Part shown: positions 1 through 8,124 of the stretch, one piece after another
How positions within the stretch are numbered: the stretch's first letter is position 1
Layout: every line of letters begins with the position of its first letter
Assembly: GCF_014202335.1 (NCBI RefSeq)
Contig: NZ_JACHGP010000011.1
Coordinates: forward strand, 1-64,000
Length of the DNA: 64,000 nt
Origin: Mycobacterium sp. AZCC_0083
GTDB lineage: Bacteria > Actinomycetota > Actinomycetes > Mycobacteriales > Mycobacteriaceae
Direction of reading: 5' to 3'
The notes under the pieces: model-generated
What the model saw: only the letters and a program-made list of their open reading frames with translations
Databases searched by the model: none
Told to the model about the DNA's origin: nothing
Position numbers and translations under genes: made by a program

Positions 1-45
1 GACAACGCCGCAGCCCTGTTCGGCCTACCACCCAAAAAGAACTAG
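1..45 (+). CDS. C-terminal end of a gene cut by the window edge, possibly amidohydrolase
   Basis: Only the last 14 codons lie in the window, ending at TAG 43-45. The tail contains NAAALFGL, which resembles the C-terminal helix of amidohydrolase-2 family proteins, where N-A-x-x-L-F/Y-G-L is common just before the end. Nothing else can be judged. The family call is an inference from eight residues and is weak. Confidence 0.35.
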   Translation, partial: DNAAALFGLPPKKN

Positions 46-51
46 CACCAC

Positions 52-114
52 ATGCCCACCCTGATGCAAGCCGCCATCGTCGAACACAAAGGCGGTCGTA
101 GCCACCTCGACTAG
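52..114 (+). pseudogene. N-terminal stub of a GroES-like alcohol dehydrogenase
   Basis: A 20-codon frame starts seven bases after the preceding stop. It reads MPTLMQAAIVEHKGG, the usual first strand of zinc-type alcohol dehydrogenases and quinone reductases (M-K-A-A-V-V-E-x-x-G), then stops. A second fragment of the same superfamily lies at 5603-5812, though the two need not derive from one gene. Probably a leftover of a deletion; a chance short frame cannot be excluded. Confidence 0.35.
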
Positions 115-183
115 ACCTCGGGGTCGACGGCATTTCGCAGACCGAGTACGACATGGGCGCACTCGAGGGACTATGAGGCGTCC

Positions 184-660
184 TCAGATGGTTTCGTCCG
201 CGATGGCGTTCATCGCCGCGGCGAACGCCTCGAGGTCGACGCCGCGCAGGTGTCGCATCACCCGAGTCCGGACGCTGCGAAGGTGCGAAGGATACGTTGC
301 GAGCAACGCCTCATACCCGGCGTCGGTCAACTGGGCCACTTGTCCGCGGCCGTCGACCTCGGACCGGACGCGCGTCACCATCCCGCGGCGCGAAAGCCGC
401 TCCACCACGCGGGAGACTCCGCTGGGGGTGTAGGTCGCCCGGTCAGCCAACTCCGTCATCCGCATGGCGTGCTCGGGATGTTCAGACAACACCACCAGGA
501 CGTGATAGTCGGCCATGTTCAGCCCGCTGGCGTCGAGCAGGTCGGCGTCCAGAACGTGCGGCGCCACGATCAACGCCCGCACGAGCGCCCGCCACGCCAT
601 CTGTTCCTTGGAGGTGAGCCCCCGGCGCGACCCGGACGGGCGCTTGGCGGCCATCGGCAC
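184..660 (-). CDS. MarR-family transcriptional regulator
   Basis: This 158-residue protein has the MarR winged-helix plan. An N-terminal dimer helix contains WRALVRAL, a helix-turn-helix spans about residues 65-95 with MTELADRATYTPSGVSRVV, and the wing contains GMVTRVRSEVDGRG, followed by an LTDAG helix and a C-terminal dimerisation helix. Such proteins usually repress an adjacent gene and respond to small phenolic ligands. Here the upstream neighbours are decayed, so its present target is unclear. A short palindrome, TGAACGTTCA, lies 62 bases upstream and could be its own operator. ATG codons at 660 and 654 are both possible starts. Confidence 0.85.
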   Translation of the reverse strand: MPMAAKRPSGSRRGLTSKEQMAWRALVRALIVAPHVLDADLLDASGLNMADYHVLVVLSEHPEHAMRMTELADRATYTPSGVSRVVERLSRRGMVTRVRSEVDGRGQVAQLTDAGYEALLATYPSHLRSVRTRVMRHLRGVDLEAFAAAMNAIADETI

Positions 661-721
661 ATGGTAGAGGGTGGCGTGCCACGGAGTCCACGAACTGGAC
701 GGGGTGTCGCAGGCGCTTGCT

Positions 722-731
722 TGAACGTTCA
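722..731. promoter_or_regulatory. Short palindrome upstream of the MarR gene
   Basis: TGAACGTTCA is a perfect 10-base palindrome, flanked by GC on each side at one base distance. It lies 62 bases upstream of the MarR start at 660 and fits an autoregulatory operator. Its small size makes this tentative. Confidence 0.3.
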
Positions 732-1093
732 GGCCGTTCGTACTGACCGATGTGTACCACGAATGAGTACGATCGACCTCATGGTCCAGCAGCGCACCGT
801 GGCTTCAAGTTCGCTTGTTGCAGAGGCGATCTGGCGAGGCCAGCGACCGCAGTTCGGACTGCGCCCTTTGATCCCGCGACCCGCAAGACCGAGCCTGTCG
901 TCAACAGGCCGTCGAGCCTGCCCATGTCCACTTCGCCTGCGTTGACGGCGCTGTCCAGCCGGTGCAGCACGGCAGGCGTTTGACGAGTTGGAGCGATTGC
1001 GTAGTGAGGCAATCGAAGGCGGCTGCGTCAGCGCGACCTGCGCCTCCACCCGCATTTCGCGGAGCCGCGCGACCTGCGCGACGTAGCCATCCT
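732..1093. other. Stretch without a convincing gene
   Basis: Several overlapping frames stay open here on both strands because of the high GC content, but none shows a recognisable domain, a good ribosome-binding site or a continuous family pattern. The minus strand contains fragments that look protein-like (for instance 779-1012) but they do not join into one frame. I regard the stretch as decayed sequence belonging with the neighbouring pseudogenes. Confidence 0.4.
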
Positions 1094-1612
1094 GAACTAG
1101 CCGCGTTCCTGCCACGCTGGGAGCAGGCCTTCTACAGCGACGAGGAATCAGTCTCCGTCGATGTCGATGATCTTGCAGATCTCGCGGGCGTCGTTTCGAG
1201 CCGTGCGTCAGCAACGATTCATTGGGATCCCGTCGATGCGGACGGGTTCGAGCGCCTCCTCGTTCGATTCCTGCAATAGTCCGGCACCTACGTCCGAACA
1301 AATCGTCTGATGAACCTGAAGGCGGCACATGCGGGCCGAGACATCGAGGCGTATCACCGAGTCGGAGACGGACTCACCTCCGAGGGACACGAACGTGTCA
1401 TCGTGCAGGCCAAGCATTGGCCGGTATGAGGACCTGGTGCACACCAAGCTGCTGCGGGGGGCTGGACGGCCGATCCGCCGCCCCACCATTGCCACGAAGG
1501 AATCGTTCATTCAGGAGCCAGTGCACGGGGGAGTGGGGGGATCACAACCTCGCAGCCAAGCGGCGAGACATCACTCTCTGTCATACGAGCAACGGCCGGT
1601 GGGTCCGCGATG
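1094..1612 (+). pseudogene. Decayed Mrr-like restriction endonuclease
   Basis: Pieces of one protein can be read in order on the plus strand across a stop and frameshifts. The first piece has ELAAFLPRWEQAF and ends WDPVDADGFERLLVRFLQ before TAG 1277-1279. The same frame continues with GRDIEAYHRVGDGL and HERVIVQAKHWPV until TGA 1427-1429. The next frame gives LVHTKLLRGAGRPI and IATKESFIQEPV, and a third gives HNLAAKRRDITL. This order (FERL helix, catalytic D then Q-x-K, the A-T-x-x-S-F strand, H-N-x-A-A-K-R) is that of the Mrr-type PD-(D/E)xK nuclease domain. At least one stop and two frame changes mean it cannot make a nuclease. The family assignment is from motif order only. Confidence 0.7.
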
Positions 1613-1624
1613 TTCCAGGCGCCA

Positions 1625-3190
1625 TCAGAAGTCCAACGATCCGACCAGGTCTTCTACGGATCGGATGATAGTTCCATCGAACACCTGTTGTGCCAGGTGC
1701 TCGATGTCGTCGCCGAAGAACCGATCCTCGGTAACTGTCGGCACCACTTCCCGAATCGACCGCTGAACCGCGCATGAGGCTTTGGATCCTTGTTCTGGAC
1801 CGAGCAGATCGTGCGCCTGCGCGGCACACATGATTTCGATGGCGAGCACATATCGCAGCTTGCGTGTGATCTGGTATGCCTTGGACACGGCCAGGTAAGC
1901 ATTGCTCACCGTGTCTTCCTGATTGGCCGAGGTGGGTACCGAATCGATCGTGGCCGGTTGGCATGCGGCCTTCATCTCCATGTACAGCGCGGCGGCAGTG
2001 TATTGAGCAATCATGTAGCCGTTGTTCAGGCCGGCGTTGGGGACGAGGAACGCCGGTAGTTCGCTCAAGGCGCTGTTGACCATTCGATCGGTGCGCCGTT
2101 CTGACACCTTTGCCAACACGGTCATCGCCGTGGCCATCAGGTCCGCCTGGATCCCGACGAAGGTGCTGTCGAAGTTGGCGCCCATCAGTGCCACACCGTC
2201 GTCGCCTTCGGGATAGATGACGGGATTGTCGCCAACGGAATGCAGTTCCTCCTCGATCACCTTGACGGCATCTTTGACGGCGCGCTTGGCGCCACCGTGT
2301 ATCTGGGGGATGGCGCGCAGGCTGTAGGCGTCCTGCACGCGGTAATCGCGGTATTTCTCGACGATCTCGCTGCCCTCAAGGATTCGACAGATGTTCAGTG
2401 CCACCGACGCCTGCTCGGGGTGCCGCTTCATCGAATGCAACCGGGGATCAAACGCCAGAATGGTGCCCTTGAGCGCCTCCAGCGACAGCGCTGCCGCAAC
2501 GTCGGCCGTGTTGGCCGCCCGGATCGCGTCGTAGGCGGTAAGGACGGCGATCGCCGTGACTGAGTGCGTCCCGTTGGTAAGTGTGAGCCCTTCCTTGGCG
2601 CCGAGCGTGACTGGCTGCAGGCCTTTGCGTTTCAGCGCAGTGGCCCCTGACAGCAGCTCGCCATCGATCCATGCGCGACCCTCGCCGAGCAGCACCAGTG
2701 TCATGTGTGCTTCGGGACCGAGGTAGCCCACTGAGCCCTCACCCGGCACGTGCGGAGTGACCCGGTTGTTGAGCAACTGCCGGATCAGCTCCAGCACTTC
2801 CACACTAGTTCCGGAGTATCCCTGCCCCAGGCCTACCAGCATCATCAGTTGAATCGCCCGAACCACCTCGACGGTGAGCGGTTCACCCACCGACACCGCA
2901 TGCGAAAGAACGATGTTGCGTTGGAGCATCGCAGCATGCTGCAGCGAGATGACTTCGGTGACGTTGTCGCCGAATCCCGTTGTAACGCCATAGATCAGTC
3001 GGTTCTCAGCAAGGAATCGTTCAATCAGCTTCCGGGAGCGATGCACCCGATCCATATAGGACGGTGAAAACTCGACTCGAGCGCCGTGGCGGGCCACCGC
3101 TACGAATTCGTCGATCGAGATGGGCTCGTCGCCGAGGAGCACAGCCTCATCCCCAATCGAGGTCTTGAATTGGCCGTCGCGCATCGTCAT
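1625..3190 (-). CDS. HAL/PAL-family aromatic ammonia-lyase homologue lacking the MIO tripeptide
   Basis: This 521-residue protein has the full length and fold markers of the histidine/phenylalanine ammonia-lyase family: the catalytic Tyr loop IYGVTTGFGDN (Tyr67), LTNGTHS (about 206), QDAYSLRAIPQ (286-297), and SANQEDTVSN (421-430). The normal stretch G-S-V-G-A-S-G-D-L-A-P-L-S-H-M, whose Ala-Ser-Gly cyclises to the MIO electrophile, is replaced by GSVGYLGPEAHM, which is three residues shorter. No canonical MIO can form from that segment, so ordinary ammonia elimination is doubtful although the other active-site residues are kept. I chose ATG 3190 because GGAAG lies just upstream; the frame is open to 3259. 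A LysR gene lies upstream on the same strand. The substrate is unknown. Confidence 0.85.
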   Translation of the reverse strand: MTMRDGQFKTSIGDEAVLLGDEPISIDEFVAVARHGARVEFSPSYMDRVHRSRKLIERFLAENRLIYGVTTGFGDNVTEVISLQHAAMLQRNIVLSHAVSVGEPLTVEVVRAIQLMMLVGLGQGYSGTSVEVLELIRQLLNNRVTPHVPGEGSVGYLGPEAHMTLVLLGEGRAWIDGELLSGATALKRKGLQPVTLGAKEGLTLTNGTHSVTAIAVLTAYDAIRAANTADVAAALSLEALKGTILAFDPRLHSMKRHPEQASVALNICRILEGSEIVEKYRDYRVQDAYSLRAIPQIHGGAKRAVKDAVKVIEEELHSVGDNPVIYPEGDDGVALMGANFDSTFVGIQADLMATAMTVLAKVSERRTDRMVNSALSELPAFLVPNAGLNNGYMIAQYTAAALYMEMKAACQPATIDSVPTSANQEDTVSNAYLAVSKAYQITRKLRYVLAIEIMCAAQAHDLLGPEQGSKASCAVQRSIREVVPTVTEDRFFGDDIEHLAQQVFDGTIIRSVEDLVGSLDF

Positions 3191-3501
3191 TGGGCATCTT
3201 CCTGTAGTACCAACGTTCAGGGGGTCGCGTGGAGCCGACGCATCGAACTCTCGACGCACCAGTAGAAAGGCGGGCAGAACGCACCTGTTGGTTGGGAATG
3301 GACTGCGCGCTATTTCTGACGATATTTGATGAAGTCATCGATTAGCATGAAGATTGCTTATAGCTATCATTACCGCTCTTTGACAAGCGGCCGCAAAGGT
3401 AGACGAGTCCCCACCACCGCCTCAAGCGAGCACTGCCCAAAGACAAGTCGCCCAGCCGACCTGACATCGGCGTGTTCAAGAACGGGTCAACTCTCAGGCG
3501 G
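3191..3501. other. Leader and promoter region of the lyase gene
   Basis: This interval between the LysR gene and the lyase holds no convincing gene. It is locally AT-richer around 3325-3380, unlike its surroundings, as expected of a promoter, and includes the palindrome ATAGCTAT near 3360. It probably carries the lyase promoter and a LysR-type binding region, but no site can be assigned firmly. Confidence 0.35.
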
Positions 3502-4434
3502 TCACGTGGCGCGCATTGCCGTTTCCTCTTCTCGCGCAACGGCATGTGCTAAATCGATGAAGGCGTGCGCGGCCGGGATCTGGTAGCGGTCCCGATGCCA
3601 TGCAATAGCGACTGTTCGCCGGCTTACCCCGGAAATCTGGAGCACCCGGATCCCCCGCCGATCCGGATCGACCCCGAGCCAGGAAAGCAGGGCGGCACCT
3701 ACGCCTTCCGCTGCGAGACCCAGGATGGTGCCGTTGTCGTTGGAGCGGAAGACGATCTGCTCCCCAAGTGCCGGCCTACCTATGCGGTTCTCGATCCGAG
3801 TCGCCTCACGCACCTGTGCGTAAGTCACCAGCGGCACCCCCGCGAGGTCCTTGAGCGATATCTGTGTTCTGCCCTGGCCCAGTGCCGAGTCGGAGCGTAC
3901 GACCACCACGTACGGGTCTTCCAGCAGCTCCTCCAAGTCGAAGGGGCCTGGCGGCAGCGGCGCGACGAGGAAACTTAGGTCTAATTCGCCTCGTTCGACC
4001 TGTTGCAGCAATTGCCCGTCGTCCTCGTTCTCGACGAGTTGGACTGTGACACCAGGAAACTTGGCAGAGAATTCGCGCATGACTCGAGGCAGAATCCGTA
4101 CGCCGACACTCTGATAACAGCCGATGCGCAACGTGCCGGCTGTTCCGTCGTCAAGGGCGTCGAGGTCGGCCGCCGCGCTGGTGAGACGCGCGACGATTGC
4201 CTCGGCATGCCGCAGCAGGACACGTCCCGCGGGCGTGAGCGAGACGGGTCGAGGGCCACCTGGGCGTTCGACGAGTTGGTGCCCGATTGTGCGCTCCAAC
4301 CGGCCAATCTGTTGACTCACGGCGGATTGCGTGTAGCCGAGACGTTCTGCGGCCCGGCTAAAGGACCCCTCTCGGCTGACGGCGATGAGCGCCGCCAGAT
4401 ACCGCAACTCGACGGTGTTCAGGTCGCGGCCCAT
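3502..4434 (-). CDS. LysR-family transcriptional regulator
   Basis: This 310-residue protein has the LysR N-terminal winged helix (about residues 8-66): LRYLAALIAVSREGSFSRAA, then LGYTQSAVSQQIGRLE, followed by a linker helix and a periplasmic-binding-protein-like effector domain from about residue 95 (GTLRIGCYQSVGVRILP). It sits upstream of the ammonia-lyase homologue on the same strand and divergent from a solute-binding lipoprotein, so it probably controls one or both, with an amino acid or aromatic acid as possible effector. A small inverted repeat lies in the divergent promoter. Confidence 0.92.
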   Translation of the reverse strand: MGRDLNTVELRYLAALIAVSREGSFSRAAERLGYTQSAVSQQIGRLERTIGHQLVERPGGPRPVSLTPAGRVLLRHAEAIVARLTSAAADLDALDDGTAGTLRIGCYQSVGVRILPRVMREFSAKFPGVTVQLVENEDDGQLLQQVERGELDLSFLVAPLPPGPFDLEELLEDPYVVVVRSDSALGQGRTQISLKDLAGVPLVTYAQVREATRIENRIGRPALGEQIVFRSNDNGTILGLAAEGVGAALLSWLGVDPDRRGIRVLQISGVSRRTVAIAWHRDRYQIPAAHAFIDLAHAVAREEETAMRAT

Positions 4435-4447
4435 CTACGCAGTTTAG

Positions 4448-4459
4448 TAACAATCGTTA
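4448..4459. promoter_or_regulatory. Candidate LysR binding site in the divergent promoter
   Basis: TAAC-AATC-GTTA forms an inverted repeat just upstream of the LysR start (4434) and about 107 bases upstream of the binding-protein start. Its place between a LysR gene and its divergent neighbour is typical for such regulators. The match to a T-N11-A box is only approximate. Confidence 0.4.
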
Positions 4460-4565
4460 TGAAGAAGATCAGAATGCAGAATTGCTCTAACGGCGTGCCG
4501 GTGACATTCTGGCATCACCGATATCTCTTCAAGCCGCGGAGAGATCAATTCCATAGGGAGACAGT

Positions 4566-5540
4566 ATGTCTCAGGGATCATTGCTAACTCATGCTGGCGT
4601 CGTGAAGCTTCGGCGACGGTCGTTCGACAACGGATGTCACGAACGTCCGGGGAAGACTTGGCGCATCGCGGCGGTGTTCGCGGCGATCGGCGCGCTGACG
4701 CTGTCGGGGTGCGTCAGTAATACCGAGACCAGTCAGCAGACGACAGCAACGACGGCCGTGTCCGCCGAGAAGGTGGATGGCATCGCCAACACGGTGCCCG
4801 AGAGCATCAAGGCGAGTGGCAAGTTGATTGTCGGCGTGAACGTTCCGTACACCCCCAATGAGTTCAAGGATCCCAGCGGCAAGCTCGTCGGCTTCGATGT
4901 CGACCTGATGAACGCCATCGCCTCCACACTCGGCCTCAAGCCCGAATATCGCGAAGCCGACTTCGCCAAGATCATTCCGTCGATTCAGGCCGGCACCTTC
5001 AACCTGGGGATGTCATCGTTCGGCGACACGAAGGAACGCGAGGGCAGCGTCGATTTCGTGACGTACTTCTCGGCGGGAACGTTGTGGGCACGCCATCCCG
5101 GTGTGCAGATCGACCCGGAGAACGCATGCGGCAAGAAGGTCGCCGTGCAGGCGGCCACCGTCCAGGAAACCGATGAACTGCCGGCACGAAGCAAGAAGTG
5201 CACCGACGCCGGCAAGCCGGCAATCGAAATTCTGAAGTTCGACGGCCAGGACGCCGCGACCAGCGCCGTCGTGCAGGGCCAGGCGGACGCGATGTCGTCG
5301 GACACGCCGGTAACGGCCTACGCCATCAAGCAGAGTGACGGCAAGCTCGAGCGGGTGGGCGAAAGCTTCGACTCGCTCCTGTACGGCTGGCCGGTGGCCA
5401 AGGGCTCGCCGTTGGCGCAGTCACTGCTGCAGGCAATAGGGCATTTGATACAGACCGGCACCTATAAGCAGATCGCCGCCAACTGGGGCGTCGAGGACGG
5501 CGTCATCGACAAGCCGGTGATCAACGGCGCTGTGAGCTGA
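4566..5540 (+). CDS. ABC transporter solute-binding lipoprotein (family 3, amino-acid type)
   Basis: This 324-residue exported lipoprotein has a long basic N-terminus, a hydrophobic core and the lipobox LTLSGC, so Cys at about residue 49 should be lipidated. The mature part follows SBP family 3: GKLIVGVNVPYTPNEF, LVGFDVDLMNAIAS, and GMSSFGDTKERE, typical of polar amino acid binders. GGGAG seven bases upstream supports ATG 4566; a GTG at 4602 would give a more usual signal peptide length. No permease or ATPase gene follows, so it must work with proteins encoded elsewhere. Divergence from LysR and closeness to the lyase suggest an amino acid or aromatic amine ligand (inference). Confidence 0.9.
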   Translation: MSQGSLLTHAGVVKLRRRSFDNGCHERPGKTWRIAAVFAAIGALTLSGCVSNTETSQQTTATTAVSAEKVDGIANTVPESIKASGKLIVGVNVPYTPNEFKDPSGKLVGFDVDLMNAIASTLGLKPEYREADFAKIIPSIQAGTFNLGMSSFGDTKEREGSVDFVTYFSAGTLWARHPGVQIDPENACGKKVAVQAATVQETDELPARSKKCTDAGKPAIEILKFDGQDAATSAVVQGQADAMSSDTPVTAYAIKQSDGKLERVGESFDSLLYGWPVAKGSPLAQSLLQAIGHLIQTGTYKQIAANWGVEDGVIDKPVINGAVS

Positions 5541-5602
5541 CGGGCAACCCGCGCTCCAAGCGTATATAGCAGAGTTGCCATGGCGGCCTGCGAAGAAACA
5601 CG

Positions 5603-5812
5603 GGACATATCGTCACCGTGGGTGCCGAGGTCGCCGAGTGGACTGTCGGTCAACGCGCGGCGGTCAATCCCAACGGAAACGTCTGCCGGGCCTGCGAATT
5701 CTGCCTGTCCGGCAGGCCCAACTTCTGCCAAGCCGACGGTGGACTAGCGCTGTTGATGGCAACATTTTCCGTCCCACCTGCGGGCCATCCCGCCGGACTT
5801 GGCCCCACGTGA
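5603..5812 (+). pseudogene. Fragment of a zinc-dependent alcohol dehydrogenase
   Basis: The frame reads GHIVTVGAEVAEWTVGQRAA then CRACEFCLSGRPNFC, which carries the C-x2-C-x2-C-x7-C structural-zinc lobe of the medium-chain dehydrogenase GroES-like domain. The catalytic-site N-terminus before it and the Rossmann domain after it are absent; the frame drifts into unrelated sequence and stops at 5812. This is an internal fragment of a lost gene. Confidence 0.7.
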
Positions 5813-6251
5813 TGCCGCATGGGTCGAACCTGCCGTGACATCAGTCGACGATTGGCTGATGGCAATCGTCGGCCTGACCGATCTCGAGGCAAGTCAGGAC
5901 TACTGGGTCGCCTACCACCCGATTACCTGATTACGTGGTGGAGCAACGGCCCGCAAAATCAGCTGGGTGTGGACATTGTGGCCGGATTCGCATTGCAATG
6001 GGTGACGGCGTCAGCCTGCTCGCTCAAGGCTGACGCAGGGCCAGCTGTCACTTCGAGGATGTTGCGATGCATGACTCACACGCACCGGATTTGCCCACAC
6101 GCAGCCAAGCGCCGAATGGACTGATAGCCAAAACAATCGAACAGATGCTGGCCCGGTCGATGAACCGCCAGCTATGCGCGAATCGTGTAACTCACTGCGC
6201 AGCAGCGCCATCAAGCGCGAGCGACACTTCGTGTAGAACTCGCGGCATGCC
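5813..6251. other. Gene-free stretch with unrecognised coding fragments
   Basis: No frame here has both a start signal and a recognisable family. A short plus-strand piece near 5840-5930 (SVDDWLMAIVGLTDLEASQD) looks protein-like but has no partner. I interpret the stretch as further remnants of deleted genes plus the distal promoter of the alcohol dehydrogenase. Confidence 0.35.
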
Positions 6252-6271
6252 GTAACATCGCACGTGCTATA

Positions 6272-6289
6272 TTACGGCACGCGCAATAT
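6272..6289. promoter_or_regulatory. Shared palindromic operator, copy 1 (alcohol dehydrogenase promoter)
   Basis: TTACGGCACGCGCAATAT matches 13 of 18 positions of the perfect palindrome at 11118-11135. It ends 50 bases before the dehydrogenase start. A weaker related segment, TAACATCGCACGTGCTAT, lies at 6253-6270. The same motif recurs before three other transcription units in this window. Confidence 0.5.
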
Positions 6290-6303
6290 ATTCATGTAAG
6301 GAC

Positions 6304-6321
6304 GGGCACCTGAAGGTGCCC
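6304..6321 (+). promoter_or_regulatory. Hairpin in the leader of the alcohol dehydrogenase mRNA
   Basis: GGGCACC-TGAA-GGTGCCC is a perfect seven-base-pair stem with a four-base loop, seven bases before the GGGAG ribosome-binding site and 18 bases before the start codon. It could stabilise the transcript or affect translation. Whether it lies in the transcript depends on the unmapped start site. Confidence 0.45.
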
Positions 6322-6339
6322 AAGACCGGGAGAACGTCT

Positions 6340-7470
6340 ATGAAGACCAAAGGTGCGCTGTTGTGGAAGTTCAACGAGCCGTGGTCGGTGGAAGAGATCG
6401 ACATCGGGGACCCGCGACGCAAAGAAGTCAAGATCCGCATGGAAGCGGCCGGGTTGTGTCACTCGGACCACCACTTGGCGACGGGCAGCATCCCCATGGC
6501 TGGCTTTCCAGTGCTCGGTGGCCACGAAGGTGCCGGGGTAATCGTTGAGATTGGCGAAGACGTCGAGGATCTCGCCGTGGGCGATCACGTCGTGCTTTCA
6601 TTCATCCCATCGTGTGGCAAGTGCCCGGCATGTCAGTCCGGGCTCCGCAATCTCTGCGACATGGGCGCAGGCATGTTGACCGGACTCGCAGTGACCGATG
6701 GGACGTTCAGGGTCCAGGCTCGCGGACAGAACGCCTTTCCGATGTCGCTGTTGGGCACATTCGCGCCCTACGCGGTGGTGCACGAGACGTCGGTGGTCAA
6801 GATCGACCCGTCGGTACCCTTTGAAGTCGCCTGCCTAGTCGGGTGCGGTATCACCACCGGTTACTGTTCGGCCACCAAGGCAGCCAATGTGCGCCCAGGT
6901 GATGATGTCGCCGTCATCGGACTCGGAGGCGTCGGGATGGCCGCAGTGCAAGGTGCGCTCAACGCTGGCGCGCGGTTCCTGTTCGCGGTCGACCCCATCG
7001 AATGGAAACGGGAGCAAGCACTGAAGTTTGGCGCGAGCCATGCCTATCCTGACATCGAATCGGCGACAGCTGGTGCGGCGGAGATCACCTGGGGCAAGAT
7101 GCCATCGAAGGTCATTGTCACCGTCGGAGAAGCCGACCCCCACGACATCGATCGTTGGCTGGGATTGACAGGCAAGGGCGGCACTTGCGTCGTAACCGCA
7201 ATGTCGAAGAGCTTGTTTGACACCGATGCGACTCTGAATCTGGCGATGTTGGCTCTCATGCAGAAGAACCTGCAGGGCACCATCTTCGGCCACGCGAACC
7301 CGTACTACGACATTCCGCAACTGTTGTCGATGTACAAGGCGGGAAGACTCAACATCGACGATATGGTGACGCGTGAGTACTCCCTCGAGGACATCAATAT
7401 GGGATATCAAGACATGCTCGACGGAAAGAACATCCGCGGTGTCATCCGGTTCTCCGACGCTGACCGCTGA
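6340..7470 (+). CDS. NDMA-dependent (mycofactocin-type) zinc alcohol dehydrogenase
   Basis: This 376-residue medium-chain dehydrogenase shows GLCHSDHH (catalytic-zinc Cys), GGHEGAGVI (zinc His and Glu), the structural zinc cluster CGKCPACQSGLRNLC, and the Rossmann motif GLGGVG. The N-terminus MKTKGALLWKFNEPWSVEE and the SFIPSCGKC segment are typical of the Rxyl_3153/NDMA-dependent class. In mycobacteria its tightly bound nicotinamide is thought to be reoxidised through mycofactocin rather than free NAD. GGGAGA upstream favours ATG 6340 over the GTG at 6316. An SRPBCC gene and an SDR follow on the same strand. The alcohol substrate is unknown. Confidence 0.88.
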   Translation: MKTKGALLWKFNEPWSVEEIDIGDPRRKEVKIRMEAAGLCHSDHHLATGSIPMAGFPVLGGHEGAGVIVEIGEDVEDLAVGDHVVLSFIPSCGKCPACQSGLRNLCDMGAGMLTGLAVTDGTFRVQARGQNAFPMSLLGTFAPYAVVHETSVVKIDPSVPFEVACLVGCGITTGYCSATKAANVRPGDDVAVIGLGGVGMAAVQGALNAGARFLFAVDPIEWKREQALKFGASHAYPDIESATAGAAEITWGKMPSKVIVTVGEADPHDIDRWLGLTGKGGTCVVTAMSKSLFDTDATLNLAMLALMQKNLQGTIFGHANPYYDIPQLLSMYKAGRLNIDDMVTREYSLEDINMGYQDMLDGKNIRGVIRFSDADR

Positions 7471-7626
7471 AAACCTCAACGACTCATCGTGCCGCACTAT
7501 GGCGCAGTTGTCGGCGGGATGACCTGCAGCTTAACCAATATCTGGCATGTGCAAGACGCGGTGGCACTCGCTGGCGGTACACGTTGACTGACCACTGTGG
7601 GCGAGGACCCCCTTGTAAGGAGTGAC

Positions 7627-8124
7627 ATGCGATTACTTCAGAAGAACGAAGAGCTTTCGGCGTCGACCGAGGTGCGGGCGTCACCGGACGAGGTATATGC
7701 ATTGGTCTCCGACCTTACCCGCATTCCCGAGTGGAGCCCTGAAACAATTCGGGTGCAGTGGCTGACTGGCACTCGTTTTCGCGCGTGGAACCGTCGACGG
7801 CTCGGCCGCTGGCGCACCGACGCCGACGTGGTCGCCGCGGAACCAGGGCGCAGATTTTCCTTCGTCGTACAGGCCATGGGAGGTGACTGGACGCAATGGA
7901 CCTACCTCATCGAGTCCGGACCGACCACCGGTGCGACTCGCCTTACCGAGGTGGTTCGGATGTGTGTTCCCCTGCCGTTCGGCGCCGTGGTCTTTGAACA
8001 CCTCTTTCTGTTCGTCCGGGACCGCCGCCGTGATCTGCAGGCAAACCTTGACCGCTCCGTCGACCGGATCCGCGCGATCGTCGAGGCCGACTCGCGCACT
8101 GAAACCAGAAGGGGCAGTTCATGA
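7627..8124 (+). CDS. SRPBCC-family (polyketide cyclase/dehydrase-like) protein
   Basis: This protein of 165 residues has the START-like plan of bacterial SRPBCC proteins: an N-terminal strand with SASTEVRASPDEVYALVSDL, a helix with RIPEWSPE, then the antiparallel sheet and a long C-terminal helix (RRRDLQANLDRSVDRIRAI). Such proteins bind hydrophobic ligands in a deep pocket; a specific reaction cannot be inferred. AAGGAG four bases before ATG 7627 fixes the start. The last four bases overlap the start of the following SDR, so the two are translationally coupled and probably serve one pathway with the upstream alcohol dehydrogenase. Confidence 0.8.
   Translation: MRLLQKNEELSASTEVRASPDEVYALVSDLTRIPEWSPETIRVQWLTGTRFRAWNRRRLGRWRTDADVVAAEPGRRFSFVVQAMGGDWTQWTYLIESGPTTGATRLTEVVRMCVPLPFGAVVFEHLFLFVRDRRRDLQANLDRSVDRIRAIVEADSRTETRRGSS

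Noticed and set aside
250..945. Long plus-strand open frame over the MarR gene
   Set aside because: It is antisense to the well-supported MarR gene and its product is rich in Arg, Pro and His with no domain, as expected of a high-GC shadow frame.
779..1012. Minus-strand 77-codon frame as a real small gene
   Set aside because: It looks partly protein-like but has no ribosome-binding site, no family pattern and lies in a stretch of decayed sequence.
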